From contig CALMRM010000303.1 in assembly GCA_937871605.1 (NCBI GenBank), positions 430 to 5,896 of the forward strand: a stretch of 5,467 bases of DNA, read 5' to 3'. This DNA is from an uncultured Terriglobus sp. (GTDB taxonomy: Bacteria > Acidobacteriota > Terriglobia > Terriglobales > Acidobacteriaceae). The position numbers and the translations under genes were made by a program. Below are positions 1 to 5,040 of this stretch, piece after piece. The notes under the pieces are model-generated. The model was not told where the DNA came from. It saw nothing but the letters and a program-made list of their open reading frames with translations, and made no database searches. How positions within the stretch are numbered: the stretch's first letter is position 1; every line of letters starts with the position of its first letter.

Positions 1-60
1 GTTTCCGCAACGTGCGCCAAGTGGTTTGCGAACGTTGCGCAGCCTTTGCGTACTTTGCGG
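1..60. repeat. Degenerate ~9-nt repeat with hairpin, downstream of murA
   Basis: Read on the minus strand, this stretch repeats a unit like CGCAAAGTA: CGCAAAGTA, CGCAAAGGCTG, CGCAACGTT, CGCAAACCA, then a decayed CGCACGTTG. Within it, 7-17 (gcaacgtgcgc) pairs with 28-38 (gcgaacgttgc) in 10 of 11 positions around a 10-nt loop (18-27). It lies just past the murA stop. No T-run follows the hairpin in the murA direction, so it is not a clear intrinsic terminator. Short CGCAAAG/CGCAGAG-type repeats occur between genes in several phyla from general knowledge; whether this belongs with them is inference. The element is cut by the window edge. Confidence 0.4.
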
Positions 61-97
61 ACGCTCTCCTGTCCAGGTTGAGCCGCCAAAGCAGCGC

Positions 98-1381
98 CTA
101 GCGCTTACCGAAGACCTCGCCCATGCGCCGGATCTGCGCGCCCACGCCACGCAGCTTTTCCTCAATGTGCTCGTAACCACGGTCAATGTGGTACACGCGA
201 TCCAGGATCGTCTCGCCCTCGGCCACCAGCGCCGCCAGCACCAGCGAGGCGGACGCGCGCAGGTCGCTGCACATGACTGCCGCGCTCTGCAGCGGCGTCT
301 TGCCGCGCACCGTTGCCGTGCGGCCTTCCACGCGAATGTTCGCGCCCATGCGCACCAGCTCACTCACGTGCATGAAGCGGTTTTCGAAGATGTTTTCCGT
401 AATCGTTGACGTGCCCTCGGCCTGCGTTGCCAATGCCATAAACTGTGCCTGCATGTCCGTCGGAAAGCCGGGGTACTCCACCGTGCTCATGTCTGCGCCG
501 TGCAGCTTTACGCCCTCGCTGCGCACGCGGATGTTGTCTCGACCCACTTCCATGCGCACACCACACTGCTCCAGCTTGTCGATGACTGCGGCCAGGTGCA
601 GCGGGTTGCAGCAGTCCACGTTCACGTCGCCACCGGTAATGGCACCTGCGATCAGGAACGTGCCTGCCTCAATGCGGTCCGGGTTGATGCGATGGCGCAC
701 GCCATGGAGCTTCTCCACGCCCGTCACCCGAATGGTGGAGGTGCCCGCGCCCTCGATCTTCGCGCCCATGCCGATCAGCATGGCGGCCAGGTCCGTCACC
801 TCAGGCTCCTGCGCGCAGTTCTCCATCAGCGTCTCGCCGTCGGCCAGGGTGGCGGCCATCAAGAGGTCTTCCGTGCCCGTTACGGTGATCTTGTCGAACA
901 GGATGTGTGCGCCGTGCAGCCGCTCCGCCTTGGCCTCAATGGAGCCATGCTCCTGCGTGATGGTGGCACCCATCTTCTCCAGGCCGCGCAAGTGCAGGTC
1001 AATGGGCCGACCACCGATGGCGCAGCCGCCCGGTACCGCCACGCGTGCCACGCCGACACGGGCTACCAGGGGCCCTAAAACGAGCGACGACGCGCGCATC
1101 GTTTTTACGATCTCGTATTTCGCCTCAGGTTCGCTGAGCACGGCGCACTGGATGGTGGTGCGGTGCTGCGCGCGCCCATAACCCAACTCGACAGTGGCAC
1201 CCATGGATTCCAGCAGCTTGCGCTCGGTGTCGATATCGCGCACCTGCGGGATGTTCTCGAGCACGACTTCATCGGCGGTCAGGATGGCGGCGGCCATGCA
1301 GGGCAGCGCGGAATTTTTTGCGCCGGAGACGCGAATGGTGCCGAGCAGGGGATTGCCCCCGCGAATGACGAACTTATCCAT
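98..1381 (-). CDS. murA: UDP-N-acetylglucosamine 1-carboxyvinyltransferase MurA
   Basis: Cytoplasmic enzyme that transfers the enolpyruvyl group of phosphoenolpyruvate to the 3'-OH of UDP-GlcNAc, the first committed step of peptidoglycan synthesis. The 427-residue protein has the usual full length (E. coli MurA is 419) and the two-lobed EPSP-synthase fold is implied by end-to-end family motifs. Visible key residues are K22-N23 in AKNSALP, R97 in KTMRASS, the loop PGGCAIGGRPIDLH with active-site C120 (E. coli C115) and R125, D309 in YPGFPTDMQAQ, R335 in FENRFMHV and R401 in YHIDRGYEH. A Cys rather than Asp at 120 is the fosfomycin-sensitive type. The ATG is forced: an in-frame TAG lies at 1391-1393, four codons upstream, with no other start between. 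There is no clear Shine-Dalgarno sequence. It ends in TAG. Upstream is a 171-base structured gap, so co-transcription with the Spy-like gene is uncertain. Confidence 0.97.
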   Translation of the reverse strand: MDKFVIRGGNPLLGTIRVSGAKNSALPCMAAAILTADEVVLENIPQVRDIDTERKLLESMGATVELGYGRAQHRTTIQCAVLSEPEAKYEIVKTMRASSLVLGPLVARVGVARVAVPGGCAIGGRPIDLHLRGLEKMGATITQEHGSIEAKAERLHGAHILFDKITVTGTEDLLMAATLADGETLMENCAQEPEVTDLAAMLIGMGAKIEGAGTSTIRVTGVEKLHGVRHRINPDRIEAGTFLIAGAITGGDVNVDCCNPLHLAAVIDKLEQCGVRMEVGRDNIRVRSEGVKLHGADMSTVEYPGFPTDMQAQFMALATQAEGTSTITENIFENRFMHVSELVRMGANIRVEGRTATVRGKTPLQSAAVMCSDLRASASLVLAALVAEGETILDRVYHIDRGYEHIEEKLRGVGAQIRRMGEVFGKR

Positions 1382-1459
1382 CGCACCAGTCTACGGAAAC
1401 GGCGGGAGAGGCGTACCGTATGGAGCGCGCGGCGCTCGGTGAGGTACCGACCTTGGTGC

Positions 1460-1531
1460 TGGTACCCGGGCAGCAGAGTGCCGCAAGCGCGGCAAACACA
1501 GACCTGGGAAGGCTGTGCTGCCCGGGTGCCA
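1460..1531 (+). other. Three-way-junction-like structured element between murA and the Spy-like gene
   Basis: A 16-nt arm at 1460-1475 pairs with 1516-1531 at every position (15 Watson-Crick plus one T1463-G1528 wobble). Inside it sit two further hairpins: 1479-1484 (tgccgc) with 1489-1494 (gcggca), closed by loop aagc; and 1499-1501 plus 1503-1505 with 1513-1515 plus 1510-1512, with a bulged A1502 and loop ggga. Beyond a C-A mismatch the outer stem can gain four more pairs (1455-1458 with 1533-1536). The wobbles become A-C mismatches on the other strand, and the ggga loop is a GNRA tetraloop only on the plus strand, which weakly favours a plus-strand RNA. No plus-strand promoter was recognised. 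A palindromic DNA repeat element is the main alternative. Confidence 0.45.
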
Positions 1532-1534
1532 ACA

Positions 1535-1550
1535 TCCTCCTGGGGGAGGA
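1535..1550 (-). terminator. Hairpin right after the Spy-like gene
   Basis: The arms tcctcc (1535-1540) and ggagga (1545-1550) pair perfectly around loop tggg. On the minus strand the stem begins 2 bases after the TAA of the Spy-like gene, where a terminator or 3' mRNA-stabilising hairpin would be expected. The stem is GC-rich, but no T-run follows, so intrinsic termination is doubtful. It competes for a few bases with the outer extension of the neighbouring three-way element. Confidence 0.3.
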
Positions 1551-1552
1551 GC

Positions 1553-1951
1553 TTAGGACACGCCGGCGGCCGGCGCGGCTGCGGTGTGCCGTGCATGGCG
1601 CATCGCGTCCATCTGTTGCATCTGGCCGGGCGACAGTACACCACTCATCTGTGCCCGTGAGTCTCGCTGTATGGCTTTTAGCTGCTGGTGCCGCTCTGCG
1701 TCGCTCAGCTGCGTGTTGCTGCGAATGGCAGCTACCTTCTGCTGGCGCTCGGCCACAATCGGTTCCAGCCGGGCTTCCTGGTCAGCCGACAGGCCTAGTC
1801 GCCTTTCCATGCGCAACGCGACCGTGTGCGGGCTCCTGTGGTGCCGGGGCTGTGCTGGCATAGCCTGCGCTGCAGGTGCAGACGGTGCCTGCGCCACCAC
1901 CGCGGCTGCAGGTACAACAAGGAGTGCTGCGGACAATAGGATGGCTTTCAT
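1553..1951 (-). CDS. Secreted Spy/LTXXQ-motif-like protein
   Basis: A 132-residue protein beginning with a classical signal peptide: MK, then a hydrophobic core to about residue 19, with probable cleavage after A20 (AVVA-Q). Next come a low-complexity Ala/Pro/Gln linker (21-36), a short PRHHRSPH segment, and a charged helical region (about 43-120) with two LTXXQ-like motifs, LSADQ (54-58) and LSPGQ (106-110), enclosing QLSDAERHQQ. This is the pattern of the Spy/CpxP periplasmic family, whose E. coli members are ATP-independent chaperones or envelope-stress sensors. The family is inferred from motifs only and the substrate is unknown. The start at 1951 is chosen because the signal peptide begins there and GGAG (1957-1960) lies 5 bases upstream. 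The frame is open further upstream, but that part does not look like protein. It ends in TAA. The flanking genes murQ and murA are on the same strand, 294 and 171 bases away, so it may be a separate unit. Confidence 0.85.
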   Translation of the reverse strand: MKAILLSAALLVVPAAAVVAQAPSAPAAQAMPAQPRHHRSPHTVALRMERRLGLSADQEARLEPIVAERQQKVAAIRSNTQLSDAERHQQLKAIQRDSRAQMSGVLSPGQMQQMDAMRHARHTAAAPAAGVS

Positions 1952-2011
1952 GGTCGCTCCGGGATCGCTGGTTGCGATCGCTATGAAGCATAAACACCGC
2001 CGGGGAGAGAC

Positions 2012-2023
2012 GTTGCGCGCAAC
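2012..2023. promoter_or_regulatory. 12-bp perfect palindrome upstream of the Spy-like gene
   Basis: The sequence gttgcgcgcaac is its own reverse complement and lies 61 bases upstream of the Spy-like start codon, where an operator could be. About one such palindrome is expected by chance in a window of this size, so the position is the only support. Confidence 0.2.
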
Positions 2024-2040
2024 TTTCTGCGCACTTCCGT

Positions 2041-2090
2041 TTCGCTTCGACCACCGGGTGGGACCCAGGGTGGCTGACAATCGCAGCGAA
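2041..2090 (-). other. Long imperfect hairpin in the possible leader of the Spy-like gene
   Basis: The outer stem ttcgct (2041-2046) pairs with agcgaa (2085-2090). After a single mismatch, 2048-2050 pairs with 2081-2083. Then, past a 7-nt bulge (2074-2080), ccacc (2051-2055) pairs with ggtgg (2069-2073), and gggt (2056-2059) pairs with accc (2063-2066) around a ggg triloop, with a 2-nt bulge at 2067-2068. That gives 18 pairs in 50 bases. It begins 89 bases upstream of the Spy-like start codon and would be part of that gene's leader if transcription starts beyond 2090. All pairs are Watson-Crick, so the strand is not decided by the fold. Confidence 0.35.
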
Positions 2091-2123
2091 CCCGCTAGCT
2101 GCGCGAACGCGTGCACCAGACCG

Positions 2124-2137
2124 ATGCGTGGACGCAT
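2124..2137. promoter_or_regulatory. Interrupted palindrome atgcgt-gg-acgcat
   Basis: Two perfect 6-bp half sites are separated by 2 bp in the murQ/Spy-like gap. The form fits a dimeric repressor site, but no known operator is recognised and no promoter could be placed next to it. The rest of the 294-base gap holds the two hairpins listed and the 2012-2023 palindrome; I saw no credible gene in it. Confidence 0.2.
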
Positions 2138-2179
2138 TGTCCGCATGCCGGGCGTAGGCCTCCGTAGCAACGTGACGGC

Positions 2180-2214
2180 AAACAGATAAGCGTGCAACAG
2201 GATCGTCGCACGCT
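2180..2214 (-). terminator. Candidate intrinsic terminator of murQ
   Basis: On the minus strand, 32 bases past the murQ stop codon, a perfect 7-bp stem forms between 2208-2214 and 2189-2195 (agcgtgc/gcacgct on plus) around a 12-nt loop. It is followed on the minus strand by tatctgtttg, which is moderately T-rich. The long loop and broken T-tract lower confidence. If active, it separates murQ from the Spy-like gene. Confidence 0.45.
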
Positions 2215-2245
2215 CAACGGTGTTCTTGCTCTGCTGGCTGTGCCG

Positions 2246-3208
2246 CTAGAGTTCCAGCGCAGAGTTCTCAATGGCGCGGCGCACGTTGCCGTCGGACTTC
2301 TGCAGGCGACGAACCGCCTCCATCTTGTCGACGCTGGCCTTCAGCATCACGACCGCAATCGGGATCGACTTTCCCGCGGATTTGATGGTCCGGATGGCCA
2401 CATCGCGGTCCACGCCGGTCACGCGCTGCAGCACGCCGATGCCGCGCTCCACCAGCTTCTCGTTCTTCATGTGCACGTTCACCATCAGGTTGTCGTACAC
2501 ATACCCAAGCCGTGTCATGGCTCCGGTGGTGATCATGTTGGTGATCATCTTTTGCGCAGAGGAGGCTTTCAGCCGGGTCGACCCGCTGATGACCTCTGGC
2601 CCGACTTCAGCCACAATGGCGATGTCTGCCGCATCCGCTAGCCGCGTATCGCGATTGCAGGTGATGGCCGCAGTATGTGCTCCACGTTGGCGGGCATATT
2701 CCACTGCGCCCACTACGTAGGGCGTGCGGCCAGAAGCAGAGATGCCGATCACAATGTCTTTACGCGTGGGACGGCGCTTGGCGATGTCGCGTTGGCCCAT
2801 CTCCGGGCTGTCCTCATTGACGTCGGCTGCAGAGGCGAGCGCCTTGGGGCCGCCACACATGATGTACTGCACCTGCGCCGGCAGAGTCGAAAAGGTCGCG
2901 GGGCACTCCGCAGAGTCCAGCGCCGCAATGCGGCCGGAGGAGCCGGCACCCACATAGATCAGCCGTCCCCCATCGCGCAGGCAGCGTGCCACTGCATCCA
3001 TCGCTTGCGCAATCTCTGGGAGTGCTTTCTTTACTGCGTTTGCGACCTTCGAATCCTCTGCGTTGATGATGCGTGCGATGTCGAGCGAGGATTTTGTGTC
3101 CAGCCCTTCTGAGGCCTCGTTTGGCCGCTCCGTCGCCAACGCACGTAAGTTTTGCGAATCCAGCGAAACCGCCGCGGTGGTTTGCTCGTCTGTCATGACT
3201 GCAGGCAT
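2246..3208 (-). CDS. murQ: N-acetylmuramic acid 6-phosphate etherase MurQ
   Basis: Cytoplasmic enzyme that cleaves the D-lactyl ether of MurNAc-6-phosphate to give GlcNAc-6-phosphate and D-lactate, used in recycling cell-wall sugars. The 320-residue form is slightly longer than E. coli MurQ (298). A SIS sugar-phosphate domain is visible: YVGAGSSGR (85-93), DSAECP (98-103) with E101 matching catalytic E83 of E. coli, NEDS with E132 matching E114, SASGRTPYV (157-165), and the family signature SGSTRLKASSAQK (208-220). The C-terminal part is the usual helical region. Three in-frame ATGs compete (3235, 3208, 3196). I chose 3208 because a G-rich GGGGGA lies 9 bases upstream, and because the best -10 box overlaps the 3235 ATG. 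The 3196 start has no ribosome site but is nearly equal in protein terms. It is divergent from lepB. No MurNAc transporter or kinase gene is visible nearby. Confidence 0.95.
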   Translation of the reverse strand: MPAVMTDEQTTAAVSLDSQNLRALATERPNEASEGLDTKSSLDIARIINAEDSKVANAVKKALPEIAQAMDAVARCLRDGGRLIYVGAGSSGRIAALDSAECPATFSTLPAQVQYIMCGGPKALASAADVNEDSPEMGQRDIAKRRPTRKDIVIGISASGRTPYVVGAVEYARQRGAHTAAITCNRDTRLADAADIAIVAEVGPEVISGSTRLKASSAQKMITNMITTGAMTRLGYVYDNLMVNVHMKNEKLVERGIGVLQRVTGVDRDVAIRTIKSAGKSIPIAVVMLKASVDKMEAVRRLQKSDGNVRRAIENSALEL

Positions 3209-3228
3209 GGTACTGGGTCCCCCGCCCT

Positions 3229-3258
3229 TTGGCATTTTACGGCCAACGGCACTACGAT
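3229..3258 (+). promoter_or_regulatory. Candidate lepB promoter
   Basis: TTGGCA (3229-3234, 5 of 6 to the sigma-70 -35) and TACGAT (3253-3258, 4 of 6 to the -10) are 18 bases apart on the plus strand. The leader would be about 100 bases long. Its -35 box overlaps the candidate -10 box of murQ on the other strand. This is consensus matching only. Confidence 0.35.
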
Positions 3259-3263
3259 GCAGA
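3234..3263 (-). promoter_or_regulatory. Candidate murQ promoter
   Basis: On the minus strand TAAAAT (3234-3239) matches the -10 consensus in 5 of 6 positions. Only a weak -35 (TCTGCA, 3258-3263, 3 of 6) sits 18 bases upstream. Transcription would start near 3227, leaving a short leader that carries the GGGGGA ribosome site for the 3208 ATG and excludes the 3235 ATG. Confidence 0.3.
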
Positions 3264-3365
3264 AGGTAAGCACGGGGATACCCTACCGTTCAGCGCGCGC
3301 CCTTCCATTCCGGGAAGACGCAGCACTGGTCGAGCCTGGACCGCGTCTTACCTGCAGGTGAAGTT

Positions 3366-3902
3366 GTGAACGGCACGAACGGTACTACAGCACCGGGTAC
3401 GTCTTTTGGTTGGCTACGTGACGTGCTGGCGTCTGTCGCCGTGTCTGTCTTCATCATCCTCTTTCTGTACCAACCGGTGCGGGTAGAGGGCACCAGCATG
3501 GTGCCCATGCTGCAGGACCAGGACCGGCTCTTCATCAACAAGCTTGCGTACCGGGTAGGTGACGTGCACCACGGCGACGTGGTTGTGTTCCATTACCCGC
3601 GTGACCCTGCAAAGAGCTACATCAAGCGGGTGATCGCGCTGCCGGGTGACCGCATCCGCATCGATCGCGGCCGGGTGTTCGTGAATGACCAGCGTTTGGC
3701 TGAACCCTATGTGCCCACACGCTACACTGACGACCGTTCCGAGGAGGAAATGACCGTGCCGTCAGGTGAATATTTTGTCATGGGCGATCATCGCTCCATT
3801 TCAAGCGACAGCCGCGATTTTGGGCCGGTGGAGCGGCAGCTCATCTATGGCAAGGCGAGTTTTGTGTATTGGCCGTTCGACCAGGCGGGTGTGGTGCACT
3901 GA
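3366..3902 (+). CDS. lepB: Signal peptidase I
   Basis: Membrane-anchored serine endopeptidase that removes signal peptides from exported preproteins on the outer face of the cytoplasmic membrane. The 178-residue protein is of the short, single-anchor kind (like Bacillus SipS) rather than the long E. coli LepB. Residues 17-36 form one transmembrane segment (VLASVAVSVFIILFLY core). Box B is EGTSMVPML with nucleophile S44. Box D is SYIKRVIALPGD with general base K87. Box E is GDHRSISSDSRDFGPV (140-155), where H142 replaces the usual Asn of GDN. The start is a GTG at 3366 with AGGTGA (3356-3361) 4 bases upstream. It ends in TGA. It is divergent from murQ. No convincing terminator follows, so read-through into the His-rich peptide gene 121 bases downstream is possible. 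The Spy-like protein and the His-rich peptide encoded in this window are plausible substrates. Confidence 0.96.
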   Translation: MNGTNGTTAPGTSFGWLRDVLASVAVSVFIILFLYQPVRVEGTSMVPMLQDQDRLFINKLAYRVGDVHHGDVVVFHYPRDPAKSYIKRVIALPGDRIRIDRGRVFVNDQRLAEPYVPTRYTDDRSEEEMTVPSGEYFVMGDHRSISSDSRDFGPVERQLIYGKASFVYWPFDQAGVVH

Positions 3903-3922
3903 TGTGCCTACGGCACCCTGAT

Positions 3923-3953
3923 TTGGCTCACCCAGGGCATCACGTCGTATACC
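3923..3953 (+). promoter_or_regulatory. Weak candidate promoter for the His-rich peptide gene
   Basis: TTGGCT (3923-3928, 4 of 6) and TATACC (3948-3953, 4 of 6) are 19 bases apart, slightly wide. It would give a leader of about 65 bases for the gene at 4024. Without it, the small gene would depend on read-through from lepB. Confidence 0.2.
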
Positions 3954-3980
3954 TCTTGCAAGAACGCAACCTGTCCACAC

Positions 3981-4013
3981 ACTTCTGGGTCAAACTGTAG
4001 AAGTAGTGCCCAG
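3981..4013 (+). promoter_or_regulatory. Two mutually exclusive leader hairpins reaching into a ribosome site
   Basis: Hairpin A pairs acttc (3981-3985) with gaagt (4000-4004). Hairpin B pairs ctgggt (3985-3990) with gcccag (4008-4013), one G-T wobble included. They share C3985 and overlap in loop, so only one can form. Hairpin B takes up the first two bases of the AGGAG ribosome site (4012-4016) of the downstream peptide gene. Both stems are short, so function is speculative. Confidence 0.25.
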
Positions 4014-4023
4014 GAGAGTTCTC

Positions 4024-4149
4024 GTGACCAAGACCACTCGCAGCCTGCTGTTCCTGATGACGCTTGTCATCATGGGCAGCGCATTTGCGCCTCTGTCAGC
4101 AGACGCGCAGTACCATCACCACCACCGCCACCATCACCACCGCCGCTAG
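4024..4149 (+). CDS. Small secreted histidine/arginine-rich peptide
   Basis: A 41-residue peptide. Residues 1-28 form a textbook signal peptide: MTKTTR, hydrophobic core LLFLMTLVIMG (8-18), and cleavage most likely after A28 in SADA-Q. The predicted mature part is only 13 residues, QYHHHHRHHHHRR, with 8 His and 3 Arg. Start is GTG, with a very good AGGAG site (4012-4016) 7 bases upstream; the stop is TAG, and a strong intrinsic terminator follows 23 bases later. Ribosome site, signal peptide and terminator together argue for a real gene despite the size. I recognise no named family. Such a tail could bind Ni, Zn, Cu or Co, or heme, or anionic surfaces, but that is inference from composition. 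The codons mix cat and cac, and there is no vector-like context, so a cloned affinity tag is unlikely. It lies 121 bases after lepB on the same strand. Confidence 0.75.
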   Translation: MTKTTRSLLFLMTLVIMGSAFAPLSADAQYHHHHRHHHHRR

Positions 4150-4172
4150 GCCGTGGGGTGTGATCGCTTTAC

Positions 4173-4220
4173 GTGAACAGCCCTGCCCACACAGCAGGGC
4201 TGTTCGCTTCATGTTTGTTT
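4173..4220 (+). terminator. Strong intrinsic terminator between convergent units
   Basis: gaacagccctgc (4175-4186) pairs perfectly with gcagggctgttc (4194-4205) around a 7-nt loop (4187-4193); a G-T and a G-C pair extend it to 4173/4207. On the plus strand it is followed by gcttcatgtttgttt (9 T in 15), fitting termination of the His-rich peptide transcript. It begins 15 bases past the tpiA stop on the other strand and may also stop tpiA, though no T-run follows in that direction. Confidence 0.8.
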
Positions 4221-4221
4221 C

Positions 4222-4977
4222 CTAATTGGCGTTATGAATAATCGCTGCAAAGGACATCGGATCCAGGCTGGCACCGCCGATTAGCAAACCATCGATCTCC
4301 GGCTGCTCCAGCATTTTGGCACTGTTGTCCGGCTTTACAGAGCCGCCGTACAGGATGCGTATGCTATCGGCCACGTTGTTGCCAAACAGGTCGCGCAACT
4401 CGTCCCGAATCATGCCATGAGCCTCATTGGCAACGTCTGGCGTGGCGATGGAGCCAGTGCCCACCGCCCACACTGGTTCGTAGGCGATCACCAGGTTCCG
4501 CACCGCGCTCGCCGTCAGGTTTGAGAGCGCTGCGCCCATCTGGGCCAGCAGCGTGTCCTTGGTGTAGCCGTCATTGCGGTCTGCCAGCATTTCGCCCAGG
4601 CACAGTACCGGCACCAGCTTGTGCTGTATGGCCGCCTTGAGCTTCAGGTTTACATGCTCGTACGTCTCATTGGCGTACAGCCGCCGTTCGGAGTGGCCCA
4701 ACAACACGTGCGTGGTGCCGATGCTGGTGAGCATGGTGGGCGATGTCTGTCCCGTGTACGGCCCCTCGTTGCGCCAGTGCATGGTCTGCGCACCCGCACG
4801 CACCACGGTGTCGCGAATGCGGTCCACCACAGTAGAAAGCGATGTGGCGGTAGGGAACAGTAGGATTTCGCTGGCCTCATGCCCCTCCAGCATCGGCAGG
4901 AACTGGTCGAGGTACTCCACCGACTCCTTTGGGTTTTTGTACATCTTCCAGTTACCGGCAAAGATCGGCTTGCGCAT
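4222..4977 (-). CDS. tpiA: Triose-phosphate isomerase
   Basis: Cytoplasmic enzyme that interconverts dihydroxyacetone phosphate and glyceraldehyde 3-phosphate in glycolysis and gluconeogenesis. At 251 residues it has the usual (beta/alpha)8-barrel length. Visible catalytic residues are N9 and K11 in AGNWKM, H95 in LLGHSERR with E97, and E167 in AYEPVWAVGTG, whose following residues form mobile loop 6. Phosphate-binding segments YGGSVKPDN (210-218) and IGGASL (233-238) are present, as is the conserved C126 in CLGE. The ATG at 4977 is preceded by AGGAGG (4989-4994) with an 11-base spacer, somewhat long. It lies 63 bases downstream of pgk on the same strand, the common glycolytic operon order. 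It ends in TAG and faces the His-rich peptide gene across a shared hairpin. Confidence 0.97.
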   Translation of the reverse strand: MRKPIFAGNWKMYKNPKESVEYLDQFLPMLEGHEASEILLFPTATSLSTVVDRIRDTVVRAGAQTMHWRNEGPYTGQTSPTMLTSIGTTHVLLGHSERRLYANETYEHVNLKLKAAIQHKLVPVLCLGEMLADRNDGYTKDTLLAQMGAALSNLTASAVRNLVIAYEPVWAVGTGSIATPDVANEAHGMIRDELRDLFGNNVADSIRILYGGSVKPDNSAKMLEQPEIDGLLIGGASLDPMSFAAIIHNAN

Positions 4978-5040
4978 GGTCCGCGTGTCCTCCTGTGGGC
5001 TGCGGGGTGGGGTGTTGCTGGTGGGTGCCGCTCACGGCCG
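4978..5040 (-). other. pgk-tpiA intercistronic gap with clustered G-runs on the plus strand
   Basis: The 63-base spacer holds the tpiA ribosome site (4989-4994). On the plus strand it has G-runs at 4997-4999, 5004-5007, 5009-5012 and 5023-5025, which makes the mRNA here C-rich and weakly structured. A 4-bp hairpin (5027-5030 with 5035-5038) lies beside the pgk stop codon. No terminator is visible, consistent with co-transcription. Confidence 0.4.

Noticed and set aside
186..1181. Long plus-strand open frame (331 codons) antisense to murA, and others at 26-409 and 500-1078
   Set aside because: The opposite strand is an unambiguous full-length MurA. The antisense products have no recognisable motif and reflect GC-rich codon bias.
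1163..1863. Plus-strand open frames over the murA 5' end, the structured gap and the Spy-like gene
   Set aside because: They overlap well-supported genes on the other strand and show no motif or convincing ribosome site.
2000..2040. ECF-sigma-type promoter (GGAA ... CGTC) upstream of the Spy-like gene
   Set aside because: The spacing between the two parts is over 20 bases, too wide for this promoter class.
1952..2197. N-terminal extension of the Spy-like gene by 82 codons
   Set aside because: The extension would bury a clear signal peptide and ribosome site at 1951. The extra residues are Arg-rich with no domain, and the stretch contains palindromes and hairpins typical of non-coding DNA.
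2573..2584. cgggtcgacccg palindrome inside murQ
   Set aside because: It lies in conserved coding sequence and is explained by codons.
3209..3235. Earlier murQ start at 3235
   Set aside because: The ribosome site is weak, the best -10 box overlaps the ATG, and the added MPKGGGPST is not family-like.
3350..3359. acctgcaggt palindrome overlapping the lepB ribosome site
   Set aside because: A perfect 10-bp palindrome is expected several times by chance in a window this size, and it has no loop to form a hairpin.
4114..4146. His run as a leftover cloning tag or vector sequence
   Set aside because: Surrounding DNA is natural, the run is broken by Arg, and it follows a signal peptide with its own ribosome site and terminator.
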